Positions 34,280-43,964 of a stretch of DNA of 64,000 nucleotides are shown here, one piece after another. Each line of letters begins with the position of its first letter. Position 1 is the stretch's first letter. Where the stretch lies: contig NC_014328.1 in NCBI RefSeq assembly GCF_000143685.1, positions 2,232,001 through 2,296,000 on the forward strand. The letters run 5' to 3'. The translations under genes and the position numbers were made by a program. The DNA is from Clostridium ljungdahlii DSM 13528 (GTDB lineage: Bacteria; Bacillota; Clostridia; Clostridiales; Clostridiaceae). The notes below the pieces were generated by a model that saw only the letters and a list, made by a program, of their open reading frames with translations, was not told the origin of the DNA and did not search any database.

Positions 34280-35596
34280 ATGGAAAAGAAGAAAAGAAAA
34301 CTTAAAGGTGGACTAGCCACTCAAATTTTAATTGGTCTTATACTTGGAGTTATAGTTGGTGCTATTTTTTATGGTAATCCAAATCTACCTAAATATCTCC
34401 AACCTTTTGGAACTATCTTTTTAAGGCTGATTAAAATGATAGTTATACCTATTGTAATATCCTGTCTTATAGTAGGTGTTGCAGGAGTAGGTGATATGAA
34501 GAAGGTAGGAATGCTTGCCTTAAAGACTATAGTATATTTTGAAATAATGACTACCATCGCATTAATCGTTGGTCTTGTATTTGCAAACATATTTCATCCA
34601 GGCACAGGTGTAGATATGAGCAGCTTGACTAAGACAAACATTGCTAGTTATGTTGATACTGCAAAAAAGGCTACTAATAAGGGATTTGTAGATACTATAA
34701 TAAATATTTTCCCTACGAATATAATGGATTCTTTAAGCAAAGGAGACATGCTTCCAATTATATTCTTCTCTGTTATGTTTGGACTTGGAGTTGCATCTAT
34801 TGGAGAGAAAGGAAAGCCTATATTGAACTTTTTCCAGGGTGTAGAAGATACAATGTTCTGGGTAACTAACCAAATTATGAAAACTGCACCTATAGGTGTA
34901 TTTGCATTAATTGGATGCACCGTATGCAATTTTGGACTTAAATCTCTCATTCCATTGGGAAAGCTAATGATATTAGTTTATGCGGGTATGATTTTCTTTA
35001 TACTTGTATTTATGGGAATAGCAGCAAAATTGGTTGGAAATAGCATAATCAAAATAATAAGAATATTAAAAGATGAGCTTTTGCTTGCTTTTAGTACAGC
35101 TAGTTCAGAAACAGTACTTCCTAGGTTGATGTCAAAAATGGAGAAATACGGGTGCCCAAGTGCTACAGTATCTTTTGTAATTCCTACAGGTTATACTTTT
35201 AATCTTGATGGTTCTACACTTTATGAATCTATGGCAGCTATATTTATAGCACAGTTATATGGTATACATCTTTCCATTGGAGCTCAAATAAGTTTAGTAA
35301 TAGTACTTATGATAACTTCAAAGGGAATAGCAGGTGTCCCAGGAGCTTCTTTTGTAGTATTGCTAGCTACACTTGGAACTTGTGGCATCCCAATAGAAGG
35401 TCTTGCTTTTATAGCTGGAATTGATCGTCTTTTAGATATGGGAAGAACAGTAGTAAATGTTGTTGGAAATTCTTTAGCTAGTATATTTGTTGCCAACTGG
35501 GAACATGTATATGACAAGGAAAAGGGTGAAAAGTATTACCAATCCATTATAGATCACAAAGATCATAAAGATAAATTAAAAAGTGTAGAGGCATAG
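34280..35596 (+). CDS. Dicarboxylate/amino-acid:cation symporter (DAACS family)
   Basis: A 438-residue transporter of the GltP/DctA family, with about eight membrane helices and two re-entrant hairpins. Key blocks are AFSTASSETVLPRLM (serine-rich hairpin), PTGYTFNLDGSTLYESMAAIFIAQ and ASFVVLLATLGTCGIPIEGLAF with GIDRLLDMGRTVVNVVGN. It takes up glutamate, aspartate or C4-dicarboxylates with Na+ or H+. It is divergent from the GlnK/GlnL-like pair, which likely controls it. GGGAAGGGGATTAGA precedes the ATG. Confidence 0.88.
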   Translation: MEKKKRKLKGGLATQILIGLILGVIVGAIFYGNPNLPKYLQPFGTIFLRLIKMIVIPIVISCLIVGVAGVGDMKKVGMLALKTIVYFEIMTTIALIVGLVFANIFHPGTGVDMSSLTKTNIASYVDTAKKATNKGFVDTIINIFPTNIMDSLSKGDMLPIIFFSVMFGLGVASIGEKGKPILNFFQGVEDTMFWVTNQIMKTAPIGVFALIGCTVCNFGLKSLIPLGKLMILVYAGMIFFILVFMGIAAKLVGNSIIKIIRILKDELLLAFSTASSETVLPRLMSKMEKYGCPSATVSFVIPTGYTFNLDGSTLYESMAAIFIAQLYGIHLSIGAQISLVIVLMITSKGIAGVPGASFVVLLATLGTCGIPIEGLAFIAGIDRLLDMGRTVVNVVGNSLASIFVANWEHVYDKEKGEKYYQSIIDHKDHKDKLKSVEA

Positions 35597-35617
35597 TTGT
35601 TATATGTAGTCTCTGTT

Positions 35618-35650
35618 AAAAGTGCTTTCACGGTTTCGTGAAAGCACTTT
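35618..35650 (+). terminator. Terminator after the DAACS symporter
   Basis: AAAGTGCTTTCACG pairs with CGTGAAAGCACTTT across a GTTT loop. Confidence 0.88.
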
Positions 35651-35659
35651 CTGTATAAT

Positions 35660-35710
35660 GGTGCCTGGCACCAAGTGGGATAAAAATACTCCCATTAGGT
35701 GCCAGGCACC
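35660..35710. repeat. Long hairpin with GGTGCC palindromes
   Basis: GGTGCCTGGCACC (35660-35672) and its exact inverse GGTGCCAGGCACC (35698-35710) flank an inner stem GTGGGA/TCCCAT. The arms are GC-rich, unlike the surroundings, and each arm is itself nearly palindromic. It touches the stop codon of the KimA-like gene. It looks like a REP-type dispersed element rather than a normal terminator. Confidence 0.6.
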
Positions 35711-37566
35711 TAAAGTTGATTCAATTCTTCATCATTTAAATGATAAGGATAAGTTGATACTACAATATTTTTATTCCTCAGTAAGTTCTCTCTAAGCAAA
35801 AATCCTGTATGATTATGAAGAAAATTTCCCCACCACTTATGTGTTATAAATTGTGGCAATATTATAGTTACTTTTTCATCCTCAGAAGCTGCATTTGATA
35901 TGATCTCTATATACTTGAGCAATGGAGTTATTATTTGTCTATAAGGAGAATACTTAGTTACTAGTAATATATCTGTATTTAATTCAGACCATTTAGTTTT
36001 TAGTTTTTCTATAGAAGCTTTATCAATGGATACATTTAAAGCTATTACATCTGGTGTTATGCTCCTAGCATATTGTAAAGCGTTTAACGTTGCTTTATTT
36101 AAACTTGCGATAGGAATTATACAAATATGTGTAAATTTTTTACCTAACTCTATATTTAATATATCTTCTTTTGATGCCCTCAGCTGTTCTGCCACTTTAT
36201 TATAATGTCTATTTATAGATGCCATAATAATAACTAGTATAGGAATTAAAGCAATAACTATCCATGCACCAGCTAATGCTTTTTCATATATAATTATAAG
36301 TGTTGTAATTATAGTTACTATGGCACCTATACTATTAATTAAAGCACGTTTTTTCCATCCAGGTTCAGTACTACTTTTCCAATGTAGCACCATTCCTGTT
36401 TGTGCTAAAGTAAAGGACAAGAAAACACCTACTGAATACAGAGGAATTAGGCTGTGAACATCTGCTTTAAATATAAGTACTAATACTCCTGCAATAAGGG
36501 ATAATACTTCAATGCCTATGGAGAAGCTTAGTCTCTTACCTTTCATAGTGAATTGTCTTGGTGCAAATCCATCTCTAGCAACAACGTACATTAGCATGGG
36601 AAATCCTGTAAAAGCTGTGTTACATGCCATTATTAATATTATGGATGTAGTAATCTGTATAAAGTAGTACATAAAGTTTCTGCCAAATACACCAAACGCT
36701 ATTTGAGATAAAACTGTAACATTTTTTGTTGGTATAGCATGATAAAATCTAGCAAGTAGTGAAGTACCACCAAAGATAAACAATATTAAACTTGATAATA
36801 ATATCATAACTATTTTGGCATTTTTTTGGCTAGGTTTTTTAAAGTTAGGTACTGCATTACTTACTGCTTCTAATCCCGTTAATGCTGAACAGCCAGAAGA
36901 AAAAGCCCTAAGAATTAAAAATATACTTAATGTTCCAGTTGCCTTAATGGAAGTATTTATCATAGGTGTAGCTGCACCATATATAGAGTATTTTATAAAA
37001 CCATATATAATCATAGTTATCATACCCAATATAAATAAATAAGTAGGTATACTAAATATTTTAGATGATTCACTAACACCTCTTAAATTTAAGATAGTAA
37101 GTATTATAATTAATCCCACTACTAATGAAATCTTATGAATTCCTAAAGCAGGAAAAGCTGAGATTATTGCTGTAACTCCAGCACTAGCACTTACTGCAAC
37201 CGTCAATATATAATCTATTAATAATGCAGATGCAGCAACTAATCCTGGTCTTATCCCTAAATTTTCTTTGGCAACTATATAAGCACCTCCACCTTGAGGG
37301 TATGCCCTGATAATTTGAACATAGGATATGGTGAGAATAAACAATAAGCCTATAATCATTAATGAAACCCATCCAAGCCAGTTGTAGGCGGTTAAACCTA
37401 ATACGCCTATTAATACGACTAAAATTTCTTCTGCCGCATATGCAACTGACGAAATAGCATCACTAGCCATAATTGCTAATCCGAATAAAATATTATATTT
37501 TTCATGTGATGTTTGTTCATTTGGCAGTGGTTTACCAATTAAAACATCTACAAATTTTTCTAACAT
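35710..37566 (-). CDS. kimA: KimA-like potassium transporter (APC superfamily)
   Basis: A 618-residue protein: about 12 membrane helices (20-450) followed by a cytoplasmic USP-like domain. YPQGGGAYIVAKENLG, LLIDYILTVAVSASAG and AFSSGCSALTGLEAVSNAVP match KimA closely, as does the C-terminal PQFITHKWWGNFLHNHTGFL. KimA imports K+ with protons at high affinity and is shut off by c-di-AMP binding to the C-terminal domain. No ydaO-type c-di-AMP riboswitch is visible in the 170 bases upstream, so control may be at protein level only. TTGGAGGAAGTATT precedes the ATG. Confidence 0.82.
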   Translation of the reverse strand: MLEKFVDVLIGKPLPNEQTSHEKYNILFGLAIMASDAISSVAYAAEEILVVLIGVLGLTAYNWLGWVSLMIIGLLFILTISYVQIIRAYPQGGGAYIVAKENLGIRPGLVAASALLIDYILTVAVSASAGVTAIISAFPALGIHKISLVVGLIIILTILNLRGVSESSKIFSIPTYLFILGMITMIIYGFIKYSIYGAATPMINTSIKATGTLSIFLILRAFSSGCSALTGLEAVSNAVPNFKKPSQKNAKIVMILLSSLILFIFGGTSLLARFYHAIPTKNVTVLSQIAFGVFGRNFMYYFIQITTSIILIMACNTAFTGFPMLMYVVARDGFAPRQFTMKGKRLSFSIGIEVLSLIAGVLVLIFKADVHSLIPLYSVGVFLSFTLAQTGMVLHWKSSTEPGWKKRALINSIGAIVTIITTLIIIYEKALAGAWIVIALIPILVIIMASINRHYNKVAEQLRASKEDILNIELGKKFTHICIIPIASLNKATLNALQYARSITPDVIALNVSIDKASIEKLKTKWSELNTDILLVTKYSPYRQIITPLLKYIEIISNAASEDEKVTIILPQFITHKWWGNFLHNHTGFLLRENLLRNKNIVVSTYPYHLNDEELNQL

Positions 37567-37761
37567 AATACTTCCTCCAAAACATATAAAAAATACATAT
37601 CTATAATATGTGTATATTAATCCAGCTTAATAACTCTAATTTAAGTTATTTTGAGTAACTTTATATAGATATATACCTTTTTATAAAAATTAGTTAATGG
37701 TATAAATATGTGATATATTATATTTTAATGGAAATATTATATGGAGAGGAGAGAAGATAAC

Positions 37762-38721
37762 TTGAAAGGTAAATATGTAGTTGGAGTTGATTTAGGTGGT
37801 ACCAAAGTTTGTGCTGCTGTTGTAAACTTCATGGGACAAGTGATATGTAAGGCTACTTTACCAACGGAAGCGGAAAAAGGGGAAAATTTCATATTAAATA
37901 GGATGATAGAGATTACTCAGAAGGTAATTGAGGAGTGTAAAGTTGATAGAAAAAAAATAGTAGGCGTGGGAATCGGATCTCCAGGTCCGCTTGATATAGA
38001 CAAAGGTGAGATAATATGTACACCCAATTTGCCTTTTAGAAATTTTAATATTGTAAAGCCAATAAAGGATAATTTTAAGATTCCCGTATATTTGGATAAT
38101 GATGCAAATGCAGCGGCACTAGGGGAATATATGTTTGGTGCAGGCAAGGGCAGTAAAAGCATGGTATTTATAACAGTTTCTACAGGAATAGGGGGAGGAG
38201 CTGTATTAAATGGTAGAATATATAGGGGTAATACTAAAAATGCACTGGAAGTAGGGCATATGACTTTAGAAAAAGAAGGTCCTCTATGTAATTGTGGAAA
38301 TTATGGATGTGCAGAGGTACTTGCATCTGGTACTGCTATAGCACGAGAAGCAAAAAGAGCAGTAAAAACAGGAGAGAGTACTTCCCTTTCCAAATATAAG
38401 AATATAACTTCAAAAGAAGTGTTTAAAGAGGCAGAACTTGGGGATGGAGTATCTAAAAAGATATTAGACAGAGCTTTAAATTATCTTGGAATATGTGTGG
38501 CAAATGTAGTAACTTGCTTTGATCCGGAAGTAGTTGTAATAGGAGGAGGAGTCTCCAAGGGTGGAAGTATAGTTTTAAATAAAGTAAAACAGGTTGTAAA
38601 AAAAAGATGTTTTCAATCTATAAGCGAAAACACTAATATACTTTCTGCACTTTTAGGAGAAGATTCCGGAGCTATTGGAGCTGCAGCTCTTGCTATTATG
38701 GAAGGTTGCTATGAAAATTAG
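37762..38721 (+). CDS. glcK: ROK-family glucokinase
   Basis: A 319-residue sugar kinase. ATP-site VGVDLGGTKVCAAVV near the N-terminus, YLDNDANAAALGEY with the catalytic Asp, TVSTGIGGGAVLNG, and the ROK zinc motif (VGHMTLEKEGPLCNCGNYGCAEVLASG) are all present. It phosphorylates glucose to glucose-6-phosphate. A TTG start at 37762 behind GGAGAGGAGAGAAG is preferred over the ATG at 37741, which overlaps that site. Monocistronic. Confidence 0.88.
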   Translation: MKGKYVVGVDLGGTKVCAAVVNFMGQVICKATLPTEAEKGENFILNRMIEITQKVIEECKVDRKKIVGVGIGSPGPLDIDKGEIICTPNLPFRNFNIVKPIKDNFKIPVYLDNDANAAALGEYMFGAGKGSKSMVFITVSTGIGGGAVLNGRIYRGNTKNALEVGHMTLEKEGPLCNCGNYGCAEVLASGTAIAREAKRAVKTGESTSLSKYKNITSKEVFKEAELGDGVSKKILDRALNYLGICVANVVTCFDPEVVVIGGGVSKGGSIVLNKVKQVVKKRCFQSISENTNILSALLGEDSGAIGAAALAIMEGCYEN

Positions 38722-38851
38722 CTGCAGCTAGCTGCCTTGTTTTTCTCAATATATATGTTTACGTATACAATAAATAGGAACATTACGTACATTACATTAA
38801 TAAACTAATTGGTAACAGACATTTAAAGTAAATTTAAGGGGGAACTTGTAA

Positions 38852-39241
38852 ATGTTACAGAGTATTATTAATGGAATTGTTCCTATAGCTGTAACTGTCA
38901 TAGTAGGGGTGTTAGTTGCTGTAATTAAAGCTATTGGAGATGCCATTGTAGTATTAGTTGAGAAAAGAAAGGAGGAGGTTATACAAAAAATACGTATTAA
39001 TAGATATAATGGATGCCTGCAAGTTGCCAGAGAAGTGTGGAGAGTTGTAGATGAATATTTTAGAATAAATTCAAACATAAAGAGTACTATTTCTAACAAA
39101 CAAAAAAAATTTGAAGAAGAAATATTAAAAATATTGCCTGATTTGACTGCTACTCAAATAGAACAATTAAGACAATCCGTTGCAGGGGAAATAAATAAGG
39201 ACAAAGATAAAATTGTACAGAATGATAGTGAGAAAATTTAA
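38852..39241 (+). CDS. Small membrane-anchored protein, holin LLH-like
   Basis: A 129-residue protein with one strong N-terminal membrane helix (about 5-35), a basic amphipathic middle and a C-terminal segment LPDLTATQIEQLRQSVAGEI. This arrangement resembles holin LL-H family proteins, which occur both in prophages and as lone chromosomal genes in clostridia. No other phage gene is nearby. AAGGGGGAACTTGTAA precedes the ATG. Function is uncertain. Confidence 0.55.
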   Translation: MLQSIINGIVPIAVTVIVGVLVAVIKAIGDAIVVLVEKRKEEVIQKIRINRYNGCLQVAREVWRVVDEYFRINSNIKSTISNKQKKFEEEILKILPDLTATQIEQLRQSVAGEINKDKDKIVQNDSEKI

Positions 39242-39249
39242 AAAGAAAA

Positions 39250-39298
39250 CCTCACATAATGAGTTATAAAATTTTAAGACACCTATGTGAGGCTTTTA
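39250..39298 (+). terminator. Terminator
   Basis: CCTCACATA (39250-39258) pairs with TATGTGAGG (39284-39292), followed by CTTTT. Confidence 0.75.
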
Positions 39299-39330
39299 AT
39301 TAACGTAAAAATTATTATGTTTACTTAAAA

Positions 39331-39726
39331 TTAACGTAAACTATTATTCCCAACTTTACTTTCACTATTTGAAATATAACTTTTGATTTTCCCACCAGTT
39401 TTTTTTATGGTTTCTTTCAATTTTTCATTATCTAAAGAATTAGAATTTACAATTACTTTATAAGATGTGTTTTCAAGGTCTCTAAAACTACCAAAACCAC
39501 TTATCATGGGACTTGTAGATGGAAGAGTCCTTCCAGAGGAAGTATAGGAAACTCCTGAGGAATTTATTACGTTTGAAAAATTTATACCAAAATCTGAATT
39601 AGCGCTTAAAGGGTCTATATAATTGTCATTTAAATCCACAGCGGTATTACTAAATCCTTCATTTTTAAGTTCTTTTACAGCTTCGTTGGCGTTTTTAATG
39701 CCTTTATAGTAAATTTCAATTCGCAT
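39331..39726 (-). CDS. Hypothetical protein with GsiB/YflT-like start
   Basis: A 131-residue soluble protein that I do not recognise. The N-terminus (IEIYYKGIKNANEAVKELKN) looks like the ferredoxin-like start of general-stress or permeability-type proteins. The centre is rich in serine, glycine and asparagine. The C-terminus (LKETIKKTGGKIKSYI) looks like the second half of a small alpha/beta repeat. AAGGAAGGGAGATTGTCAAA precedes the ATG. It stands alone between terminator-bounded genes. Confidence 0.6.
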   Translation of the reverse strand: MRIEIYYKGIKNANEAVKELKNEGFSNTAVDLNDNYIDPLSANSDFGINFSNVINSSGVSYTSSGRTLPSTSPMISGFGSFRDLENTSYKVIVNSNSLDNEKLKETIKKTGGKIKSYISNSESKVGNNSLR

Positions 39727-39864
39727 TTTGACAATCTCCCTTCCTTTAATATAACATTAATAATTATAGTTATAGTTTCCCACTTATTTTGAATAATATT
39801 CTATAATCGATTTTTAAGTATCCAATATATGAAAATTTACATATTTATATATTGAGGTGGTTTT

Positions 39865-40782
39865 ATGATAGCAAATGCTGTATTTGAAGGTGGAGGTATG
39901 AAGGGAATAGGACTTATAGGAGCAGTATGTTGTTTTGAAAAAATGGGATATAAGTGGAATAAGTTTGCAGGAACTTCTGCTGGAGCGGTAATAGCCTCAC
40001 TTTTAGCAGTAGGGTATAAGGGAGAAGAATTAAAAAATATAGCTATGAACCTAGACAAAGATGTATTCTTTAAAAAAAAATGGATAAGAGAGCTTTCCTT
40101 AATTAAAAAGTCTTTTACACTTTTTAAAGATAAGGGAATATATTCTTCAGATGCTGTAAAAGAATATATTGGAGAACTCATATCTAAAAAGGGAAAAAGA
40201 ACTTTTGGAGATATAAGTGTAGATGGAAAGTCACCTCTTAAAATAGTAGCATCAGATATAACTAAAAAGAGAATGATAATATTACCAGATGACTTGAAAG
40301 AATACGGCATAGATCCTATGAAGTTTGAGATAGCAGAAGCAGTTAGAATGAGTATAAGTATCCCCCTTTATTTTAAACCGGTAAAATTTTATTATAAAGG
40401 TGAATGCAGTTATATAGTTGATGGGGGCATACTCAGTAATTTTCCAATATGGATATTTGATACAGAGGAAGTACCAGAGTTCCCTACAATAGGGTTTAAG
40501 TTAGCGGAAAAGGATATAAACTATGGAGAATCGAAAAAGATGGACTTTATTTCTTACTTATTTGATATATTTGGGACTATGATAGATAAAAATGAAGAAG
40601 TGTATGTGAAGGATAAATATGCAGTTAGAACTGTATTTATTCCAACATTGGGAGTTAGAAGTACAGAATTTAATATATCCGGTAAAATGAGAATGAAACT
40701 TTTCCAATCAGGATATAGTAGTTCAGAAAGATTTTTACATCTTTGGGATTTTAACAATTATATAAGGGATTATGTAAAATAG
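39865..40782 (+). CDS. Patatin-like phospholipase
   Basis: A 305-residue protein with the complete patatin set: oxyanion loop FEGGGMKGIGLIGA (7-20), nucleophile Ser38 in GTSAGAV, and the catalytic aspartate in YIVDGGILSNFP (about 190). Members hydrolyse acyl chains of phospholipids or other lipids. No signal peptide is seen, so it is cytoplasmic or membrane-peripheral. TTGAGGTGGTTTT precedes the ATG. Monocistronic. Confidence 0.85.
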   Translation: MIANAVFEGGGMKGIGLIGAVCCFEKMGYKWNKFAGTSAGAVIASLLAVGYKGEELKNIAMNLDKDVFFKKKWIRELSLIKKSFTLFKDKGIYSSDAVKEYIGELISKKGKRTFGDISVDGKSPLKIVASDITKKRMIILPDDLKEYGIDPMKFEIAEAVRMSISIPLYFKPVKFYYKGECSYIVDGGILSNFPIWIFDTEEVPEFPTIGFKLAEKDINYGESKKMDFISYLFDIFGTMIDKNEEVYVKDKYAVRTVFIPTLGVRSTEFNISGKMRMKLFQSGYSSSERFLHLWDFNNYIRDYVK

Positions 40783-40875
40783 GACATGTGAGATTATTGA
40801 ATTATAATAAAATTGTGATAATATTTATTTATAACACAATTTTAACAGTTTATGCCTAGTAAGGGGAGATATACT

Positions 40876-42291
40876 ATGAATTTTTACGTTTATAATACAA
40901 TGAGTAGAAAAAAAGAAGAATTTGTTCCTGTAAATGAAGGAAAAGTTGGAATTTATACCTGCGGTCCTACAGTTTATAATTATGCTCATATAGGAAATTT
41001 AAGAACATATATTTTTGAAGATATATTAAAGAAAGCTTTTGAATATGGTCACTACAAAGTTAAGCATGTTATGAATATAACTGATGTAGGACATTTGCAA
41101 TCTGATGCAGATACAGGTGAAGACAAAATGCAAATAGGGGCTGAGCGTGAAAATAAAACTGTATGGGAAATTGCTAAATTTTATGAGAATGCTTTTTTTG
41201 AGGATTGTCATAAACTTAATATAAGAAAACCTGATATAGTTTGTAAGGCTACAGATCATATTCAAGATATGATAGACATAATTAAGACACTGGAGAAAAA
41301 GGGATATACCTATACATCAAAAGGTAATGTGTATTATGAAATTGATAAGTTTAAAGATTATAATAAACTAGCCAATTTAAGTATGGAAGAATTGGAAGCA
41401 GGAGCTAGAATAGATGTGGATGAGAATAAGAAAAATCCGCTGGATTTTGTACTTTGGTTTACAAATTCTAAATTTAAAGATCAAATAATGCAGTGGAATT
41501 CCCCTTGGGGAAAAGGCTTTCCTGGATGGCATATAGAATGTTCTGCTATGTCAATAAAATACTTAGGAGATAGAATAGATATACACTGCGGTGGAGTAGA
41601 TCATATTCCAGTACATCATACAAATGAAATAGCTGAATCAGAAGCAGTACTTGGACACAAATGGGTAAATTATTGGATGCATGGAGAATTTTTGGTGTTA
41701 TCTGATGGCAAAATGTCTAAATCAAAAGGTGATTTTTTAACTCTTTCTAAAATTGAAAAGGAAGGTTTCTCACCTATGGATTATAGATACTTTTGTCTTC
41801 AATCTAGGTATAGGAAACAGCTTATGTTTAGCTTTGACGCATTAAGGCAGGCACAATTAGCTTACAAAAAATTAAAGGAGAAAGTTGCAGATATAGTTTC
41901 AAATGTAAAAGAAAATGAGAGGGCAGATAAGGAACTTGTTAATAAGTATAAAAATAAGTTTCAGGAAAAGATAAGTGATGATTTGAATATACCAAATGCA
42001 TTTACCGTGTTATTTGAAGTTATAAAAGATAATGAATTGACAAATAAGGAAAAAAGCTTACTTATAGAAAGTTTTGATACTGTTTTTTCACTGGATCTTT
42101 TAAAGTCCAACAATCATAATTTAGAAAAGTTGGATTCAGAAGATATCAAAAGACTCATATGTGAGAGAAATGATGCAAGAAACCACAAGGATTGGCATAA
42201 GGCAGATGTTATTAGAGATGAGCTTAAATCCATGGGAATAGATATAATAGACTCAAAAGAAGGGACTAAGCTGAAGATTAGAAACAGTTAA
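40876..42291 (+). CDS. cysS: Cysteinyl-tRNA synthetase
   Basis: A 471-residue class I synthetase. The HIGH-type motif is in TVYNYAHIGNLRTY, the zinc-site IECSAMS and GVDHIPVHHTNEIAESEA are present, and KMSKS reads DGKMSKSKGDF. It charges tRNA-Cys. The start at 40876 (MNFYVYNTMSRKKEEF) follows AAGGGGAGA; an in-frame ATG at 40852 lacks a site. No T-box leader is visible in the 93 bases upstream. Confidence 0.93.
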   Translation: MNFYVYNTMSRKKEEFVPVNEGKVGIYTCGPTVYNYAHIGNLRTYIFEDILKKAFEYGHYKVKHVMNITDVGHLQSDADTGEDKMQIGAERENKTVWEIAKFYENAFFEDCHKLNIRKPDIVCKATDHIQDMIDIIKTLEKKGYTYTSKGNVYYEIDKFKDYNKLANLSMEELEAGARIDVDENKKNPLDFVLWFTNSKFKDQIMQWNSPWGKGFPGWHIECSAMSIKYLGDRIDIHCGGVDHIPVHHTNEIAESEAVLGHKWVNYWMHGEFLVLSDGKMSKSKGDFLTLSKIEKEGFSPMDYRYFCLQSRYRKQLMFSFDALRQAQLAYKKLKEKVADIVSNVKENERADKELVNKYKNKFQEKISDDLNIPNAFTVLFEVIKDNELTNKEKSLLIESFDTVFSLDLLKSNNHNLEKLDSEDIKRLICERNDARNHKDWHKADVIRDELKSMGIDIIDSKEGTKLKIRNS

Positions 42292-42370
42292 ATTAGGGTG
42301 AAAAATTAATAGGAAAATGTGATAATAAACTTTTTCAAAAAGTATAAATATATATACAGTAGATAGAGGT

Positions 42371-43267
42371 ATGTTTATGAAGAAGTTTATTAGTATATAT
42401 AAAATTAAAAAGAAAACCATTTTGTCTGTATTGGCATTTTCCTATGTAACTGTATTACTTTTATTTGGGCTTATTTATTGGAACATTGCAAATAATTCTA
42501 GGGGAGATTTTTTTGTATTTCAAAAAGATGTAAATATGACTACAAAAATAGATGCATTTAAAAAAAATCTAAACATTAAAATTAAAAGCAGAGAATTGAA
42601 AAGCACTGTGGAAGATTTAATAAATTCTGATGAATACAAAAGACCTTTTTCAAATTTAGAAATTGTAGATGATTCAGGTTCTTCTATAAATGTATTTTCC
42701 TTTGATAAGTCTTTAGGAAAATTGTGGGCCAACTATTATAGTACATTGTTAAAAGATAAGGGCGTAACCCATATAAGCCTAGAAGATATGGGAGAAGATA
42801 GGGTTAATAGTAAGTTTAACAGTTGTAAATTAAAAATATGCTTTTATACAGTAAATGAAAATGAAACGTATAAAAGCTTTAATTGCTATAAAAAAAGTCA
42901 AGCAAATAAGTTAAAAAAAGTAGATACTAAATATATGTGGGTAAATGACTATACTATGTTTAAAAGTAAATTCTTTAAAGAAGATTACTTTTATTATCCA
43001 CTAAGCTTTTATTTTCCAAAGCTTGTTGAAAATTCTATATCGTTTTTGGACAATAGTCCTCTGGTACTTAAATCAGTGGTTTGTGGAAATTTCAAATATC
43101 CAATAGAGAATTTTATATATTTCAGTGCTGTAACTATAACCACATTGGGATATGGTGATATTTTACCTAATTCTACTATAGTACGTTTTATGGTAATTAT
43201 GGAAACTATACTAGGGATAATAATAGTAGGCACCTTTACTTCCTGTTTATTTTGGAACAGAAATTAA
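42371..43267 (+). CDS. Two-helix K+ channel-like protein with large extracytoplasmic insert
   Basis: A 298-residue protein. A membrane helix lies near residues 16-36, and the C-terminus holds the pore block FSAVTITTLGYGDILPN (selectivity filter TLGYGD) followed by a second helix. Between them lies an unusually long polar region of about 190 residues, charged and lysine-rich, where simple two-helix K+ channels have a short turret. It could be a sensory domain. The protein ends just after the second helix, with no RCK domain. GATAGAGGT precedes the ATG. Confidence 0.75.
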   Translation: MFMKKFISIYKIKKKTILSVLAFSYVTVLLLFGLIYWNIANNSRGDFFVFQKDVNMTTKIDAFKKNLNIKIKSRELKSTVEDLINSDEYKRPFSNLEIVDDSGSSINVFSFDKSLGKLWANYYSTLLKDKGVTHISLEDMGEDRVNSKFNSCKLKICFYTVNENETYKSFNCYKKSQANKLKKVDTKYMWVNDYTMFKSKFFKEDYFYYPLSFYFPKLVENSISFLDNSPLVLKSVVCGNFKYPIENFIYFSAVTITTLGYGDILPNSTIVRFMVIMETILGIIIVGTFTSCLFWNRN

Positions 43268-43331
43268 AATAAAATTTGTTGTGATATAATTTATCTAGAA
43301 TTAAATCTATATGTATGAGGAGATGCGTAAT

Positions 43332-43964
43332 ATGATGAATACAGTAAAAATTATAAGGTCGGATGAATATAAGACAAGCAGATGGTCGGGAGGGACTACT
43401 ACAGAGCTTTTAATATATCCTTATGAAGCAAAATATGCTGAAAGAAATTTTAAATGGAGATTAAGTTCTGCAAAGGTTATAGATGAAGAATCTGTATTCA
43501 CTCATTTACCTGGAATTGCTAGAATCATAATGAGCATAGATGGGAATTTAACTCTCCATCATGAGGGACACTATGAAAAAGATTTAAAGCCTTTTGAACA
43601 GGATAATTTTATGGGTGATTGGAATACTAAAAGTTTTGGAAAGGTAACAGATTTTAACTTAATGATGGCTCCTGGATGCCAGGGAAAAATAGAGACATAC
43701 ACTTTTGAAGGTGAAAAAATTTATGAAGAAAAACTTAATCCAAGTGAGTATATTAATAGAGAAAAAGATATAAAACAAATTACATATATATTTTATATTT
43801 TGGGTGAAAAAGTGGAGGCTTATATTAGCGGTATGAAGGTGTATCTTAACAATAAAGATACACTAGCTGTAACCACTTTGGTTAATGGTGATCCTTTTAA
43901 TATTAAATTTTGCAATAGAGGTGAAAAAGACCTTAAATGTATAAAGACAGAAATAGTATATTAA
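43332..43964 (+). CDS. hutD: HutD/Ves family cupin-like protein
   Basis: A 210-residue protein with the HutD signature: a start like IIRSDEYKTSRWSGGTTTEL, FKWRLSSAKV, LPGIARIIMSIDG, then FNLMMAPGC. HutD proteins have a double cupin fold and accompany histidine utilisation genes in some bacteria; activity is not settled. No hut genes are nearby. The ATG at 43332 is supported by GAGGAG nine bases before it. Confidence 0.75.
   Translation: MMNTVKIIRSDEYKTSRWSGGTTTELLIYPYEAKYAERNFKWRLSSAKVIDEESVFTHLPGIARIIMSIDGNLTLHHEGHYEKDLKPFEQDNFMGDWNTKSFGKVTDFNLMMAPGCQGKIETYTFEGEKIYEEKLNPSEYINREKDIKQITYIFYILGEKVEAYISGMKVYLNNKDTLAVTTLVNGDPFNIKFCNRGEKDLKCIKTEIVY

Noticed and set aside
37567..37740. c-di-AMP (ydaO) riboswitch before the KimA-like gene
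   Set aside because: The upstream 170 bases are AT-rich and lack any conserved GC-containing helices expected of that riboswitch.
38852..39241. Holin-like gene as a sign of a prophage
   Set aside because: No capsid, terminase, lysin or integrase gene is near; lone holin-like genes are common in clostridia.
39837..40310. 157-codon minus-strand frame opposite the patatin-like gene
   Set aside because: Low-complexity, hydrophobic shadow of a gene with a full catalytic set.
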